DNA of 64,000 nucleotides from positions 1 through 64,000 of the forward strand of contig PCUW01000010.1 in NCBI GenBank assembly GCA_002787775.1, read 5' to 3'. Shown here piece by piece: positions 50,385 through 59,191 of the stretch. The stretch's first letter is position 1, and the number at the start of each line of letters is the position of its first letter. The translations under genes were made by a program, and so were the position numbers. This stretch comes from Bdellovibrionales bacterium CG12_big_fil_rev_8_21_14_0_65_38_15. GTDB lineage: Bacteria > Bdellovibrionota > Bacteriovoracia > Bacteriovoracales > Bacteriovoracaceae. Under the pieces are notes generated by a model that worked only from the letters and a program-made list of their open reading frames with translations, ran no database searches and had not been told where the DNA came from.

Positions 50385-51976
50385 CGATAGTCTGAATTTC
50401 TAAAGAATTCTACTTCAGGATTCTTTTCCATCACAAGTTTTAAATCCCACTCAGACCTAACAGAGAAGCAGGCGCGGTCTTTGCCGTCGTAGCAAATATT
50501 ATTAGCATTTTCTCTAATAAATTTGTCTTTTGCGATATCATTTTTAAAACGCAACCAACGAATACCGACAAAAGGGTAGTTTTCATACTCAGCGTTTACG
50601 TTATATTCATCTTCAAGACGATACTTCACTACTTCAAATTGCAGCATACCTACGGCACCCAGGATCTTGTCGTTCATGGTATGGCGTATGAAAAGCTGAA
50701 CTGTCCCTTCTTCTGCTAATTGTCTTAGGCCTTTATCGAGCTGTTTACCTTTAAGCGGATCTTTAAGCAGAACCTTATTAAAGATTTCTGGCGCAAAACT
50801 TGGAATACCTGTGAATTGTATTTTTTCACCTTCACTAAAGGTATCACCAATTTGATATTTTCCAGTATCGTGAAGGCCGATAATATCTCCCGGAAGAGCA
50901 ATCTCGGCAATTTCTCTATCTTGGGCCTGAAAGATCATTGGTGTGGCAATTTTAATATCTTTTTCAGTTCTGACATGGAAAAGCTTTGCTCCACGTTCAA
51001 ATCGGCCGCTACAAACTCGCATAAAAGCGACTCTGTCTCTATGGCGTTTATCCATATTGGCCTGAATCTTAAAGATAAAGCCACTAAACTTATCTTCAGA
51101 TGGTTCTATCGTTCTCGTCTGAGCATTTTCATCGTAAGGTGCTAGTTTGACTTCACGCTTGGCTGGGCCTGGAGACATTTCACTAATGGCATCAAGTGTT
51201 TCCTTTACGCCGAAGTTTGATAGGGCCGAACCAAAAAAGACGGGAGTTTGGATTCCGGCCAAATACTCTTTGCTATCAAGAGGAGAGATAAGCTCTTCGA
51301 TCATTTCTAGATCATTTTTAAGTTTTTCTAGTAAATGTGCAGGTACAAGTTTTTTTACAATATCAGATTCAAGATCACTTGCATCAACCACAACTGGATT
51401 CATGGGATCTTTTGATTCTTTGAAGTTTTGAATTTGTTTTGTTCTAAGATCATAGACGCCTTTAAAGTCGACGCCATCACCAATCGGCCAAGTCATTGGC
51501 ACACATTGAATATTGAGAATTTTTTCAAGGTTATCTAAGAGTTCAAACGGATCCATTGCATCACGATCGAACTTATTCATAAACGTAATAATTGGCGTGT
51601 CTCTTAGTCGACAAACTTCCATCAGTTTAATAGTTTGAGCTTCAACACCTTTGGCCGAGTCAATCATCATCAAAACGGATTCAACAGCGGTTAACGTTCT
51701 GTAGGTATCTTCAGAGAAGTCTTTGTGACCTGGAGTATCGAGAAGATGCATAAGGCGATTACGATAAGGAAAACTCATGACGGAAGAGCTGACAGAGATT
51801 CCACGCTCTTTTTCTAGTTCCATCCAGTCTGACTTGGCATAATTTCCTGATTTAGACTTAACCATACCTGTATCTCGAATAACTTGGCCGAACCACAACA
51901 GCTTTTCTGTCATTGTGGTTTTACCCGCATCCGGGTGAGAAATAATAGCGAAGGTACAGCGCGATGCATTAGTCAT
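50381..51976 (-). CDS. prfC: Peptide chain release factor 3
   Basis: About 531 residues from the ATG at 51976 (a TTG at 51991 would take in the ribosome-binding GAGG). RF3 is a GTPase that ejects RF1/RF2 after termination. G1 is ISHPDAGKTT near the start, G2/G3 region GISVSSSVM and LLDTPGHKDF, and G4 FMNKFDRDAMDP. Length and layout match the family, and the C-terminal domain ends FFRNSDYR. It heads an operon with a small unknown gene and an RlmK-like methyltransferase. Confidence 0.95.
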   Translation of the reverse strand: MTNASRCTFAIISHPDAGKTTMTEKLLWFGQVIRDTGMVKSKSGNYAKSDWMELEKERGISVSSSVMSFPYRNRLMHLLDTPGHKDFSEDTYRTLTAVESVLMMIDSAKGVEAQTIKLMEVCRLRDTPIITFMNKFDRDAMDPFELLDNLEKILNIQCVPMTWPIGDGVDFKGVYDLRTKQIQNFKESKDPMNPVVVDASDLESDIVKKLVPAHLLEKLKNDLEMIEELISPLDSKEYLAGIQTPVFFGSALSNFGVKETLDAISEMSPGPAKREVKLAPYDENAQTRTIEPSEDKFSGFIFKIQANMDKRHRDRVAFMRVCSGRFERGAKLFHVRTEKDIKIATPMIFQAQDREIAEIALPGDIIGLHDTGKYQIGDTFSEGEKIQFTGIPSFAPEIFNKVLLKDPLKGKQLDKGLRQLAEEGTVQLFIRHTMNDKILGAVGMLQFEVVKYRLEDEYNVNAEYENYPFVGIRWLRFKNDIAKDKFIRENANNICYDGKDRACFSVRSEWDLKLVMEKNPEVEFFRNSDYR

Positions 51977-52071
51977 TGAAATAAGCCTCAATCTTTTTTA
52001 CATGCTTTCTAACAGGGCCTGTCAATTCAGGCCAGATGTATTACAAGTCAGTCAAACAAAGGGTTCAAATT

Positions 52072-53688
52072 ATGCGTTTTTTCTCTGCCATAGTGGTTAC
52101 GTTACTGCTTTTGTGCGCTTTCGGCGTCAAAGCGGATGAGTTGTTACAAATTCTCCACACGAATGATTTGCACTCTTATTTTGAGCACTCACATCAAGAG
52201 CCAAATCGTGGTGGTTACGGCCGTATTAAAACGTTATTAGATCGTCTTAAAAAAGAAGCTGCCGACAAAGGCATAAAGACACTTGTTCTTGACGGCGGAG
52301 ACTTTACTGAAGGAAGTCTGTTCTACATGGCCGATGAAAGTGTACGTTCATTTGAGATGTATGACCTATTAGGAATTGATGTTGCCGTTGCTGGTAATCA
52401 CGATTATCTGATGGGTACTGATAAGTATGATGATGCTATTGCTAGATCAAATCAAAATGTTCGTTATGTCGGTGCTAACCTATTAGTTGAAAATCGTTTT
52501 GTGCATTTGAAAGAAAAGCTCGAAGACGCAGCTGTTTTTGATTACAACGGCTTTAAACTGGCGATCTTAGGATTAACAACTAATGAAGCTGTTTATCGTT
52601 GGCGTCTTTATGATGGAAAGATTTCTGATCCTATAAACTCGGCGATGTGGCATGAACAAAAATTGAAGCTTGCTGGCGTTGATGGAATCGTTGCTCTTAC
52701 TCACATTGGCGTTGATAAGGATAGAAAGTTGGTTGATAAGACCCGCTTCATCGACCTAGTTGTTGGCGGACACTCACATACAGCATTGTTTAAACCTGAG
52801 TGGGCAACAAATAATAAAAAGCGATTAGTACCTATCGTTCAAACTGGAGAACATGGTCGTTTTGTAGGCAAAGTCATCGTCAAACTGAAAAAGGGTGAGG
52901 GCGTTAGACTCTTATCTTCTGAACTTATACCTGTTGAAAATTTGGAAAAAGATGCAATTGTTGAAGAGCAAATTGCAAAAGCAAATGACGACCTTGACAA
53001 CCTCTACGGTAAAACTTGGCTTAATACTATTGTTGGTCAAAGTGAGCTTGAGCCATTAAAAGAATCTAATGAAAGTCTTTGGGCGTTGTTTGTTACAGAT
53101 GCCATGAGAGATGCAGCAAGAACTGAAATCGCCATTCACACTTCATCAATGACAGGCCCAAATTATCCAACTAAAGGTTCGATTAATCGCCGTGATTTGT
53201 TAGAAGCTCATCCTCGTTTTTTTGATTTCAATGATTCCAAGGGTTGGTATGTTTACAGAGCAAAAATTTATGGATTTCTAGTTAAAGAAGTTATTAAGGT
53301 CGTTGTAAAAAATAATCTTGGTCTTTCATTCTCGGGTATTACTTTTAGAATTGAGAAAGACATTAAGGGTGATATCGATATTAGAGATATGCGTATTGGT
53401 GGCAAAAAAGTAAAAGCTTTTGAAGTTTATAGTATGGCAATGCCAGAAGGTGTCGCACGTGGTGGGGCTCATATTACCTCTCTTGCTACATATGTCTTTA
53501 AATCAATGCATAGAACTCCATACACAGTGATCAATGCAATGGAGAGACGTTTTCAACTTCATCCAACATTAAGTGAAAACTATCTGATTCAAGCAAGAGA
53601 AGAAGATCCCGCTCTTAAAGCAAAAGGCATGAGTCTTCCAACAAGAACAATTGTTGATCCAAAAACATTGCAAACAACTCTCTATTAG
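52072..53688 (+). CDS. Exported UshA/5'-nucleotidase-family metallophosphatase
   Basis: About 538 residues from the ATG at 52072 after GGG, with signal peptide FFSAIVVTLLLLCAFGVKA. The calcineurin-like N-terminal domain shows LHTNDLHSYFE, LVLDGGDFTEGS, VAGNHDYLMG, ALTHIGVD and GGHSHTALF, the two-metal site of UshA-type nucleotidases. The C-terminal 5'-nucleotidase domain (about 320-530) binds substrate. Periplasmic or surface nucleotide hydrolysis is the usual role, which would suit scavenging nucleotides from lysed cells. Confidence 0.9.
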   Translation: MRFFSAIVVTLLLLCAFGVKADELLQILHTNDLHSYFEHSHQEPNRGGYGRIKTLLDRLKKEAADKGIKTLVLDGGDFTEGSLFYMADESVRSFEMYDLLGIDVAVAGNHDYLMGTDKYDDAIARSNQNVRYVGANLLVENRFVHLKEKLEDAAVFDYNGFKLAILGLTTNEAVYRWRLYDGKISDPINSAMWHEQKLKLAGVDGIVALTHIGVDKDRKLVDKTRFIDLVVGGHSHTALFKPEWATNNKKRLVPIVQTGEHGRFVGKVIVKLKKGEGVRLLSSELIPVENLEKDAIVEEQIAKANDDLDNLYGKTWLNTIVGQSELEPLKESNESLWALFVTDAMRDAARTEIAIHTSSMTGPNYPTKGSINRRDLLEAHPRFFDFNDSKGWYVYRAKIYGFLVKEVIKVVVKNNLGLSFSGITFRIEKDIKGDIDIRDMRIGGKKVKAFEVYSMAMPEGVARGGAHITSLATYVFKSMHRTPYTVINAMERRFQLHPTLSENYLIQAREEDPALKAKGMSLPTRTIVDPKTLQTTLY

Positions 53689-53713
53689 GTCAAATTTATA
53701 CGTTCAAATTTCC

Positions 53714-53736
53714 TCCCTTAAGCTAGGCTTAAGGGA
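53714..53736. repeat. Perfect 9-bp inverted repeat between two exported-protein genes
   Basis: TCCCTTAAG (53714-53722) and CTTAAGGGA (53728-53736) are exact reverse complements around CTAGG. It lies about 25 bases after the nucleotidase stop and 40 before the next start. There is no T run, so it is not a standard intrinsic terminator; a protein-binding palindrome or mRNA-processing hairpin fits better. Confidence 0.6.
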
Positions 53737-53775
53737 CATGTTACTTAAGCTCTAATTTATCTTTGGAGCTCTTTC

Positions 53776-54714
53776 ATGAAATTGGTTTTTTCCTTTTTAA
53801 TTCTTCTTTTATCAACTCAAAGCTTCGCCATTAGCATTTGGCCAACAATTGCTTTTGTTAAAGGCGCAGATCTTTGTCAGTACCAAGATGCCTATGGACG
53901 CTCTCGAAGTGAGATGGCACAAGAGATGGTTGATCAGGCAAGCCAGCTCATGAGTTCTGGTGCCAGCGGTTCAGAAGCTCTCAAGATGCTTGTCGCCATT
54001 GATGGACTGATTGATAAAAACAGACGATTAGCAGTGCAGGGTTATGGACTTGATGTCACCTTAGAAGCCACGCTAAAGTCTTATGTTGATAAGCTTTATC
54101 AAGATCTTCGCCCAAGAAACAAAAATATTAATTTTAATCATGCTATGCCAATCGTTGATGTCGTTCGTGCTGTTAGAAATGGTCAGCGCCCTGGGTACTT
54201 AGACGATAACTTAATGTCAAAGCTAGATGCTATCGCTTATGGAACATATGCCTATGCTCCTGATTGTCGTGGAAATATATTAGTCACAATTCATGTGATG
54301 AAAAAAGATGGATCAACCCTTAATTTCCAAGCGCAAGGTAAGCCTCAGTATGTCATGAGCGATATTGCTGCCAGAATGTTTGAGATGTTTCAACGTGCTC
54401 AGTTCCCATCAACTGTAAGAATGGGGAGTCGCACACTTCAATTGATTGGAGCACCAGGAACTCCTGTTGATAGCGCACCTTCGCCTGATCTTGCAGAACA
54501 ATCATGTGAAATGATCGATGCAAGATTGCCGACTAGAAATGAGTACGAGTATTTATCAATGCTAGGTGACTGGAATGGAGGGATTGGTCTTGGTCATAAA
54601 GTTTGGGCGCTTAAAGATGGCTATGTCCTTGCTCCGGACCTTAGAAATCCAACACCGGTCAGACAGGTTTGGGAAGTTAATGCACGTGAATTTATGTATT
54701 ACTGTGTTCGTTAA
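53776..54714 (+). CDS. Exported protein of unknown function
   Basis: 312 residues with signal peptide LVFSFLILLLSTQSFA. The mature chain is mixed helical, with several Cys (DLCQYQDAYGRS, PDCRGN, EQSCEMIDA, MYYCVR) likely in disulfides. Notable segments are MAQEMVDQASQLMSSGASG and RPRNKNINFNHAMP. No family recognised. It is followed closely (17 bases) by a second exported gene, with TAAGGA serving as that gene's ribosome-binding site, so both are one operon ending at the terminator at 55291. Confidence 0.62.
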   Translation: MKLVFSFLILLLSTQSFAISIWPTIAFVKGADLCQYQDAYGRSRSEMAQEMVDQASQLMSSGASGSEALKMLVAIDGLIDKNRRLAVQGYGLDVTLEATLKSYVDKLYQDLRPRNKNINFNHAMPIVDVVRAVRNGQRPGYLDDNLMSKLDAIAYGTYAYAPDCRGNILVTIHVMKKDGSTLNFQAQGKPQYVMSDIAARMFEMFQRAQFPSTVRMGSRTLQLIGAPGTPVDSAPSPDLAEQSCEMIDARLPTRNEYEYLSMLGDWNGGIGLGHKVWALKDGYVLAPDLRNPTPVRQVWEVNAREFMYYCVR

Positions 54715-54731
54715 ATAAATAAGGAATAATA

Positions 54732-55286
54732 ATGAAAAATTTTATCTTTTTAATGCTAATCGCTTCCAATGTCTTTGGCGCAGACAATTCTCAAATCGTT
54801 AAAGTCTTTGATGGTACAGCAGCTAAATGCGTAACCAAACAAGATGCTAATCAACATAAAATGGGTGTTTATTCATTAGAGCTTATCAACACAAAAGTCA
54901 CTGAAGATAACGTTTATGTTACGGTGAAAATGAAGAATTTCCAGTGCAAGAGAACCTTTACAGGTTATCGATTTGTGCCAGTCTCTGCATATCAAACTTT
55001 GGAGTATTTTGATTTTAACCAAGACCTGATTAAAGCCAAACCCCTAAGAGTAAGCTTTAGATCTTATGTTGATGGTCAATATGATCTTCTTACTGATCGT
55101 CTAGCAGCAGATAAAATGGAGCAGGTATTTAGATTGAAATATAATCGCAGCGATGTCGATTTTGGCGCAAAAACTATTGATATCGACTTTTGGATTAACA
55201 AAAATGTCGCCTTCTCAAGAAATGACGTCCATCTTTTTAATGACTCCGTCGCCTTTGGCTCTTACCGATTAAAAATTAAGAAATAA
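54732..55286 (+). CDS. Exported protein of unknown function
   Basis: 184 residues with a short signal peptide (MKNFIFLMLIASNVFGAD). Mature part beta-rich, with two Cys (AAKCVTK, FQCKRTF) and NSQIVKVFDGTAAKC near the start. No enzyme motif or known family. Second gene of a probable operon with the 312-residue exported protein, followed by the bidirectional terminator. Confidence 0.6.
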   Translation: MKNFIFLMLIASNVFGADNSQIVKVFDGTAAKCVTKQDANQHKMGVYSLELINTKVTEDNVYVTVKMKNFQCKRTFTGYRFVPVSAYQTLEYFDFNQDLIKAKPLRVSFRSYVDGQYDLLTDRLAADKMEQVFRLKYNRSDVDFGAKTIDIDFWINKNVAFSRNDVHLFNDSVAFGSYRLKIKK

Positions 55287-55290
55287 AAAA

Positions 55291-55312
55291 GAAGCCCTCG
55301 AAAGAGGGCTTC
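55291..55312. terminator. Bidirectional intrinsic terminator between convergent genes
   Basis: GAAGCCCTC (55291-55299) pairs with GAGGGCTTC (55304-55312) around a GAAA tetraloop. A-rich before and T-rich after on the plus strand (TTGTT), and the A run before it gives Ts on the minus strand. It lies between the exported-protein gene and gcvP, so both transcripts can end here. Confidence 0.85.
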
Positions 55313-55315
55313 TTG

Positions 55316-58300
55316 TTAGTGAATTTTTTTAGCTTGATGAGCTTCTATGATTTGCTTGATGATGTCGTTAACAGGCATCTTACCAAGCGCTCCGGGTTCC
55401 ACTCTATTTTTTAAGATCAATGGAAGCTTTGATAGATCGCCACTTAAAACAAGATTCTTGTTTGCACCAACTTCATCTACTTTACTGATTGGAGTGAAGT
55501 GAGGGGCAGTCGCCAAGACCTCTGGGTTTTCTCTAACTAAAACATAGATGGCCCTGACAACCTCAATAAATCGGTCTAATTCATCTTTAGTGAAGCTCTC
55601 TGTTGGTTCAATCATGAGTCCATACTGTTCAGGAAAGGCAACAGTTGGAGCATGAAGACCAAAGTCTAAGAACAACTTTCCAACTTTAGCGATAACCGAA
55701 GCTTTAGGTACACCTGCTTTTTCACAGCGATCAAAAGTTTCTTTTGAAAGTGTTAAAATGAATTCGTGCATACGAGGCTCATCATGGGCACCGACCGGAA
55801 GCGTTGGGAAATCATTTTTAAGTTTAGCGTAGAGATACTTAGCCGAAAGTACCGCAACAGCACTCATCTTTTGAACACCAACTGGACCTAGTGCTTTGAT
55901 ATAAGCATAGGCACGAACTTTATGGGCGAAGTTTCCAAAGTGGCGATGGAAGTTTCCAATACTTTTTTCAGGAGTTTTAGTACTATAAATACCCGATCCA
56001 TTCTTAACAACTTGTATGCCTGGCATAAAGTCAGCTACGCGAGAGCTGACAGCAACAATCGCATCACCAGGGCCGCCGCCGCCGTGAGGAATAGTCCAAG
56101 TCTTATGGAGATTGTTATGAACAGCATCGACACCCATGGCATCGAGATTCACATAACCAGCGATGGCATTCATATTGGCGCCATCCATATAAACTAAGCC
56201 GCCAGCTCCGTGAATAAGATCGGCCATTTCTTTGAAACGAGTTTCAAACAATCCTGCTGTATTTGGGTTCGTCACCATAATACCAGCGATACGTTGACCA
56301 TGTTTTTGAACTAATGATTGTAAATGATCAAAATCGATTTGGCCTTTCTCATTAGCGCTGACAGGAATAATTCCATACTCAGTATCGCCAACTTTTTTAG
56401 TTTCAAAACCGGCCATCGTTGCAGTTGCTGGATTTGTTCCATGGGCAGAGGCTGGGATTAATATAATGTCTCGACGAGATTCTTCCCCGCGAGCACGGTG
56501 ATAAGCTTGGAACATTTTAATTCCAACTAATTCACCTTGAGCACCAGCCACTGGTTGAGTTGTTACAGCGGGAAGACCCGTGATGGCTTTGAAAGCTTCT
56601 TGGATTTCATAAAGAACTTTAAGACAGCCTTGGGCATCTTCAAGTGGGGCTTGTGGGTGGATATCAGTAAAGCCAGCAAGACCTGCCGCCCAGTCATTAA
56701 TATGTGGGTTGTACTTCATCGTACAAGAGCCAAGTGGATAAATCGCATCATCTGGTGAAACGTTTTGTGCTGCTAGTGAGATATAAAAGTCTTTAACAAC
56801 TTGAAGATCATACTGAGGCAGACCAACGCTTCCATTTCTTAAAAATTTAGCGTCAAGATTAAGAGTCTTAGCTTCAACTGTTTCATTAAAGTGTTTATCT
56901 AAAAACTTGTTGAGTAATGCCATATGTTCATCAGAGTGAACGTCAGTGGTTGTCAGCTGAATCCACGTGTCTTTACCACCGCGGTCATTTAAAGCCACAC
57001 CAAGATGTAATCCTTCTTTGGCTGCAAGACTAATCAGCTCCTGAGCGTTTCTGCCAAAATCTAAAGTGATTTGATTAAAGTTATTGGCATTAGAAAAGGC
57101 TAGGTTGATACCTTTTCTCTCTAGTAGTTTTGAAGTGACACGATTAAAATAATCTCTAGCCACTTCAAGTTGTTTAGCCGTTCCTTTTTCTCCGCGAGCA
57201 AGAAGGGCGGCGCCGGCCATAGTGGCTACAAAGCTTTGATTCGAGCAGATATTAGAAGTGGCTTTTTCTCTACGAATATGTTGTTCGCGAGTTGATAAAA
57301 CCATCGCCAGACATTCGTTGCCTTCTTCATCAACTGTCTTACCGATGAAACGTCCAGCTGTTGATCTGATATCGTTTTTCTTTTCTGAGTTAAAACGGAT
57401 ACCAAAAATACCAAGACCCGGGCCGCCGAAGTTTGGACCAATGGCAAGGTGCTGACCTTCGCCAACGATCATGTCACAGCCCTGAGAGTTCGATCCGAAT
57501 TCGCTTGGCGCTTTTAATCCACCAGTTGCTAATAAGAATGGATCAATAATAGCTATCGCTGAAACAGAGAACTTATTCGCCATATCTGTAAGAGCGTCAA
57601 CATTTTCAAGATTACCAAAATGGTTTGTCTGAGTGAAAACAAGAGCTGAAACTTTTGCTCCGTACTTGTTTATCTCAGATTCAATAGTAGTAAGATCTGC
57701 TTGACCATCTTTTAAAGGAATAAAGACCAAGTTTAAATTTGTCTCTTCGGCTTGTGTTAATAGAACCGACTTATCACCGGGATAAATTCCATCAGCGATA
57801 ATGATGGTGTCACTTCCACGCTTAAGACGAGTTGATGTGTTGCAAGCCTCAAATAAACAAGTCGATCTATCATAGAAGCTGGCATTGATTGCTTCAAAGC
57901 CAGTTAGTTTTGAAACCATCGATGAGTAGACCCAAAGAGTCCAAAGAGTACCCTGGCTTCTTTCTGGCTGGTATGGCGTATAGGCCGTGGTCAAACCGCG
58001 AAGGTTTGCCACAAAAGGAGCGATCTCATGCACACTAGCATTAAGTAGGCCGTCACCAATAAAACCTGGTTTTGGTTTATTCATGGCCGCGATACTTGCT
58101 AGATGATCGGCAAGATCTTGATAAGCTAAATTTTCAGTAACGTTTGGTGGTGCTGAAAATAAAAGCTCGCTTGGAATATGAGAAAATAAATCTCTATCAG
58201 ATTTAGCCCCAATCGTTTCGTACATTTCTTTAAGTTCGCTATCAGTCGCGCTGATATAAAAAGGAGCGAGCTCGCGCTTTAAGCTTGATGGATCGTAAGG

Positions 58301-58321
58301 TAGGGTTACTTTGTTGATCAT
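55316..58321 (-). CDS. gcvP: Glycine dehydrogenase (decarboxylating), P protein of the glycine cleavage system
   Basis: 1001 residues, both halves of the P protein in one chain. It decarboxylates glycine and passes the aminomethyl group to the H protein. The first half (about 1-450) corresponds to the A-type half (NANNFNQITLDFG; LAIGPNFGGPGLGIFG) and the second to the B-type half, with the PLP lysine in NNLHKTWTIPHGGGG at about residue 738 and IPASAHGTNPATA upstream of it. The fusion resembles a joined GcvPA-GcvPB more than the usual single-chain GcvP of E. coli. No gcvT, gcvH or glycine riboswitch is nearby. Confidence 0.93.
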   Translation of the reverse strand: MINKVTLPYDPSSLKRELAPFYISATDSELKEMYETIGAKSDRDLFSHIPSELLFSAPPNVTENLAYQDLADHLASIAAMNKPKPGFIGDGLLNASVHEIAPFVANLRGLTTAYTPYQPERSQGTLWTLWVYSSMVSKLTGFEAINASFYDRSTCLFEACNTSTRLKRGSDTIIIADGIYPGDKSVLLTQAEETNLNLVFIPLKDGQADLTTIESEINKYGAKVSALVFTQTNHFGNLENVDALTDMANKFSVSAIAIIDPFLLATGGLKAPSEFGSNSQGCDMIVGEGQHLAIGPNFGGPGLGIFGIRFNSEKKNDIRSTAGRFIGKTVDEEGNECLAMVLSTREQHIRREKATSNICSNQSFVATMAGAALLARGEKGTAKQLEVARDYFNRVTSKLLERKGINLAFSNANNFNQITLDFGRNAQELISLAAKEGLHLGVALNDRGGKDTWIQLTTTDVHSDEHMALLNKFLDKHFNETVEAKTLNLDAKFLRNGSVGLPQYDLQVVKDFYISLAAQNVSPDDAIYPLGSCTMKYNPHINDWAAGLAGFTDIHPQAPLEDAQGCLKVLYEIQEAFKAITGLPAVTTQPVAGAQGELVGIKMFQAYHRARGEESRRDIILIPASAHGTNPATATMAGFETKKVGDTEYGIIPVSANEKGQIDFDHLQSLVQKHGQRIAGIMVTNPNTAGLFETRFKEMADLIHGAGGLVYMDGANMNAIAGYVNLDAMGVDAVHNNLHKTWTIPHGGGGPGDAIVAVSSRVADFMPGIQVVKNGSGIYSTKTPEKSIGNFHRHFGNFAHKVRAYAYIKALGPVGVQKMSAVAVLSAKYLYAKLKNDFPTLPVGAHDEPRMHEFILTLSKETFDRCEKAGVPKASVIAKVGKLFLDFGLHAPTVAFPEQYGLMIEPTESFTKDELDRFIEVVRAIYVLVRENPEVLATAPHFTPISKVDEVGANKNLVLSGDLSKLPLILKNRVEPGALGKMPVNDIIKQIIEAHQAKKIH

Positions 58322-58421
58322 CGGATCATTTCCTTGTGTGTGTTTTCACCCTATTTTTATCACGCACACGGCGAGTGCTCCACCGAAAAACAATGGACAA
58401 GCCCTCTATTTAATTGGATTA

Positions 58422-59129
58422 ATGTTACGCATGAGTGATTTAAGATTACATAACTCAAAAAGCCTGCCTACGGAGCTGATTTTCCCTTTTTCATGGGTCG
58501 AAAGCAGCGAAGAGCCCAAAACAGGGGAGTTAGGCTTTTTTGAAGGCGCTTTAAAAGCTTTTGACGGTGAGCGTTGGATTGCTTTTGACTTAGCTGACAC
58601 TCTTAAAGGTATTCGGCCAAGCCCTAAGGGCTTCGCCTCTGAGCCTCTGGTCAAGGCCCTTGGTATGATTAAACACAAGCCGGCCAGAGTGATCGACGCA
58701 ACTTGTGGCACTGGTAAAGACTCTCTTCAGATTTGGGGTTATGGCAATAAGATCTTGGCCTTTGAGCGCCATCCAATGGTTTACGCTTTGTTATGGGATG
58801 CTCTAAGAAGAGTAGCGATTCCCAATTTTGAACTTCGAAATGCTGACGCTTCTTGTGAGTTATTTAATAGCGATGATGTGGTTTATTTTGATCCTATGTT
58901 CGAACATGTGGAGAAGAAAAAATCACTGGCACGTAAAGAAATGCAGCTCTTTAAAAATGCCGTTGGAGCAGATACTGATCAATCTGAGGTGCTTGAGCGA
59001 TTACTTAAAAGTGGCTGTGGACGCGTCGTCGTCAAACGTCCGATTAAGCTTGAATCTCATCCTAAGCCAAATCATTCGATCGAGGGAAAAACCGTCAAAT
59101 ACGACGTGTATTTACCACTTTTAGGCTAG
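58422..59129 (+). CDS. rsmJ: 16S rRNA m2G1516 methyltransferase RsmJ-like
   Basis: About 235 residues. The SAM-binding loop is ARVIDATCGTGKDSLQIW with the E at ILAFERHPMVYALLWDALRR, and the catalytic segment VVYFDPMFEHVEKKKS continues to AVGADTD, VVVKRP and GKTVKYDVYLPL, the RsmJ pattern. The start is taken at 58422 (ATGTTACGC) after GGATTA; a second ATG at 58431 is an alternative, and a longer frame to 58311 would overlap gcvP. Divergent from gcvP. Confidence 0.85.
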   Translation: MLRMSDLRLHNSKSLPTELIFPFSWVESSEEPKTGELGFFEGALKAFDGERWIAFDLADTLKGIRPSPKGFASEPLVKALGMIKHKPARVIDATCGTGKDSLQIWGYGNKILAFERHPMVYALLWDALRRVAIPNFELRNADASCELFNSDDVVYFDPMFEHVEKKKSLARKEMQLFKNAVGADTDQSEVLERLLKSGCGRVVVKRPIKLESHPKPNHSIEGKTVKYDVYLPLLG

Positions 59130-59191
59130 TTTAGCCCTTTCGTTTTTTCATACCTTATGCCCTTAAGGAGTAACTCTGCTAAGTTGCTTCT

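Noticed and set aside
58322-58421. Possible glycine riboswitch before gcvP
   Set aside because: The region is under 100 bases, shared with a divergent gene, and shows no tandem aptamer-like structure by eye.
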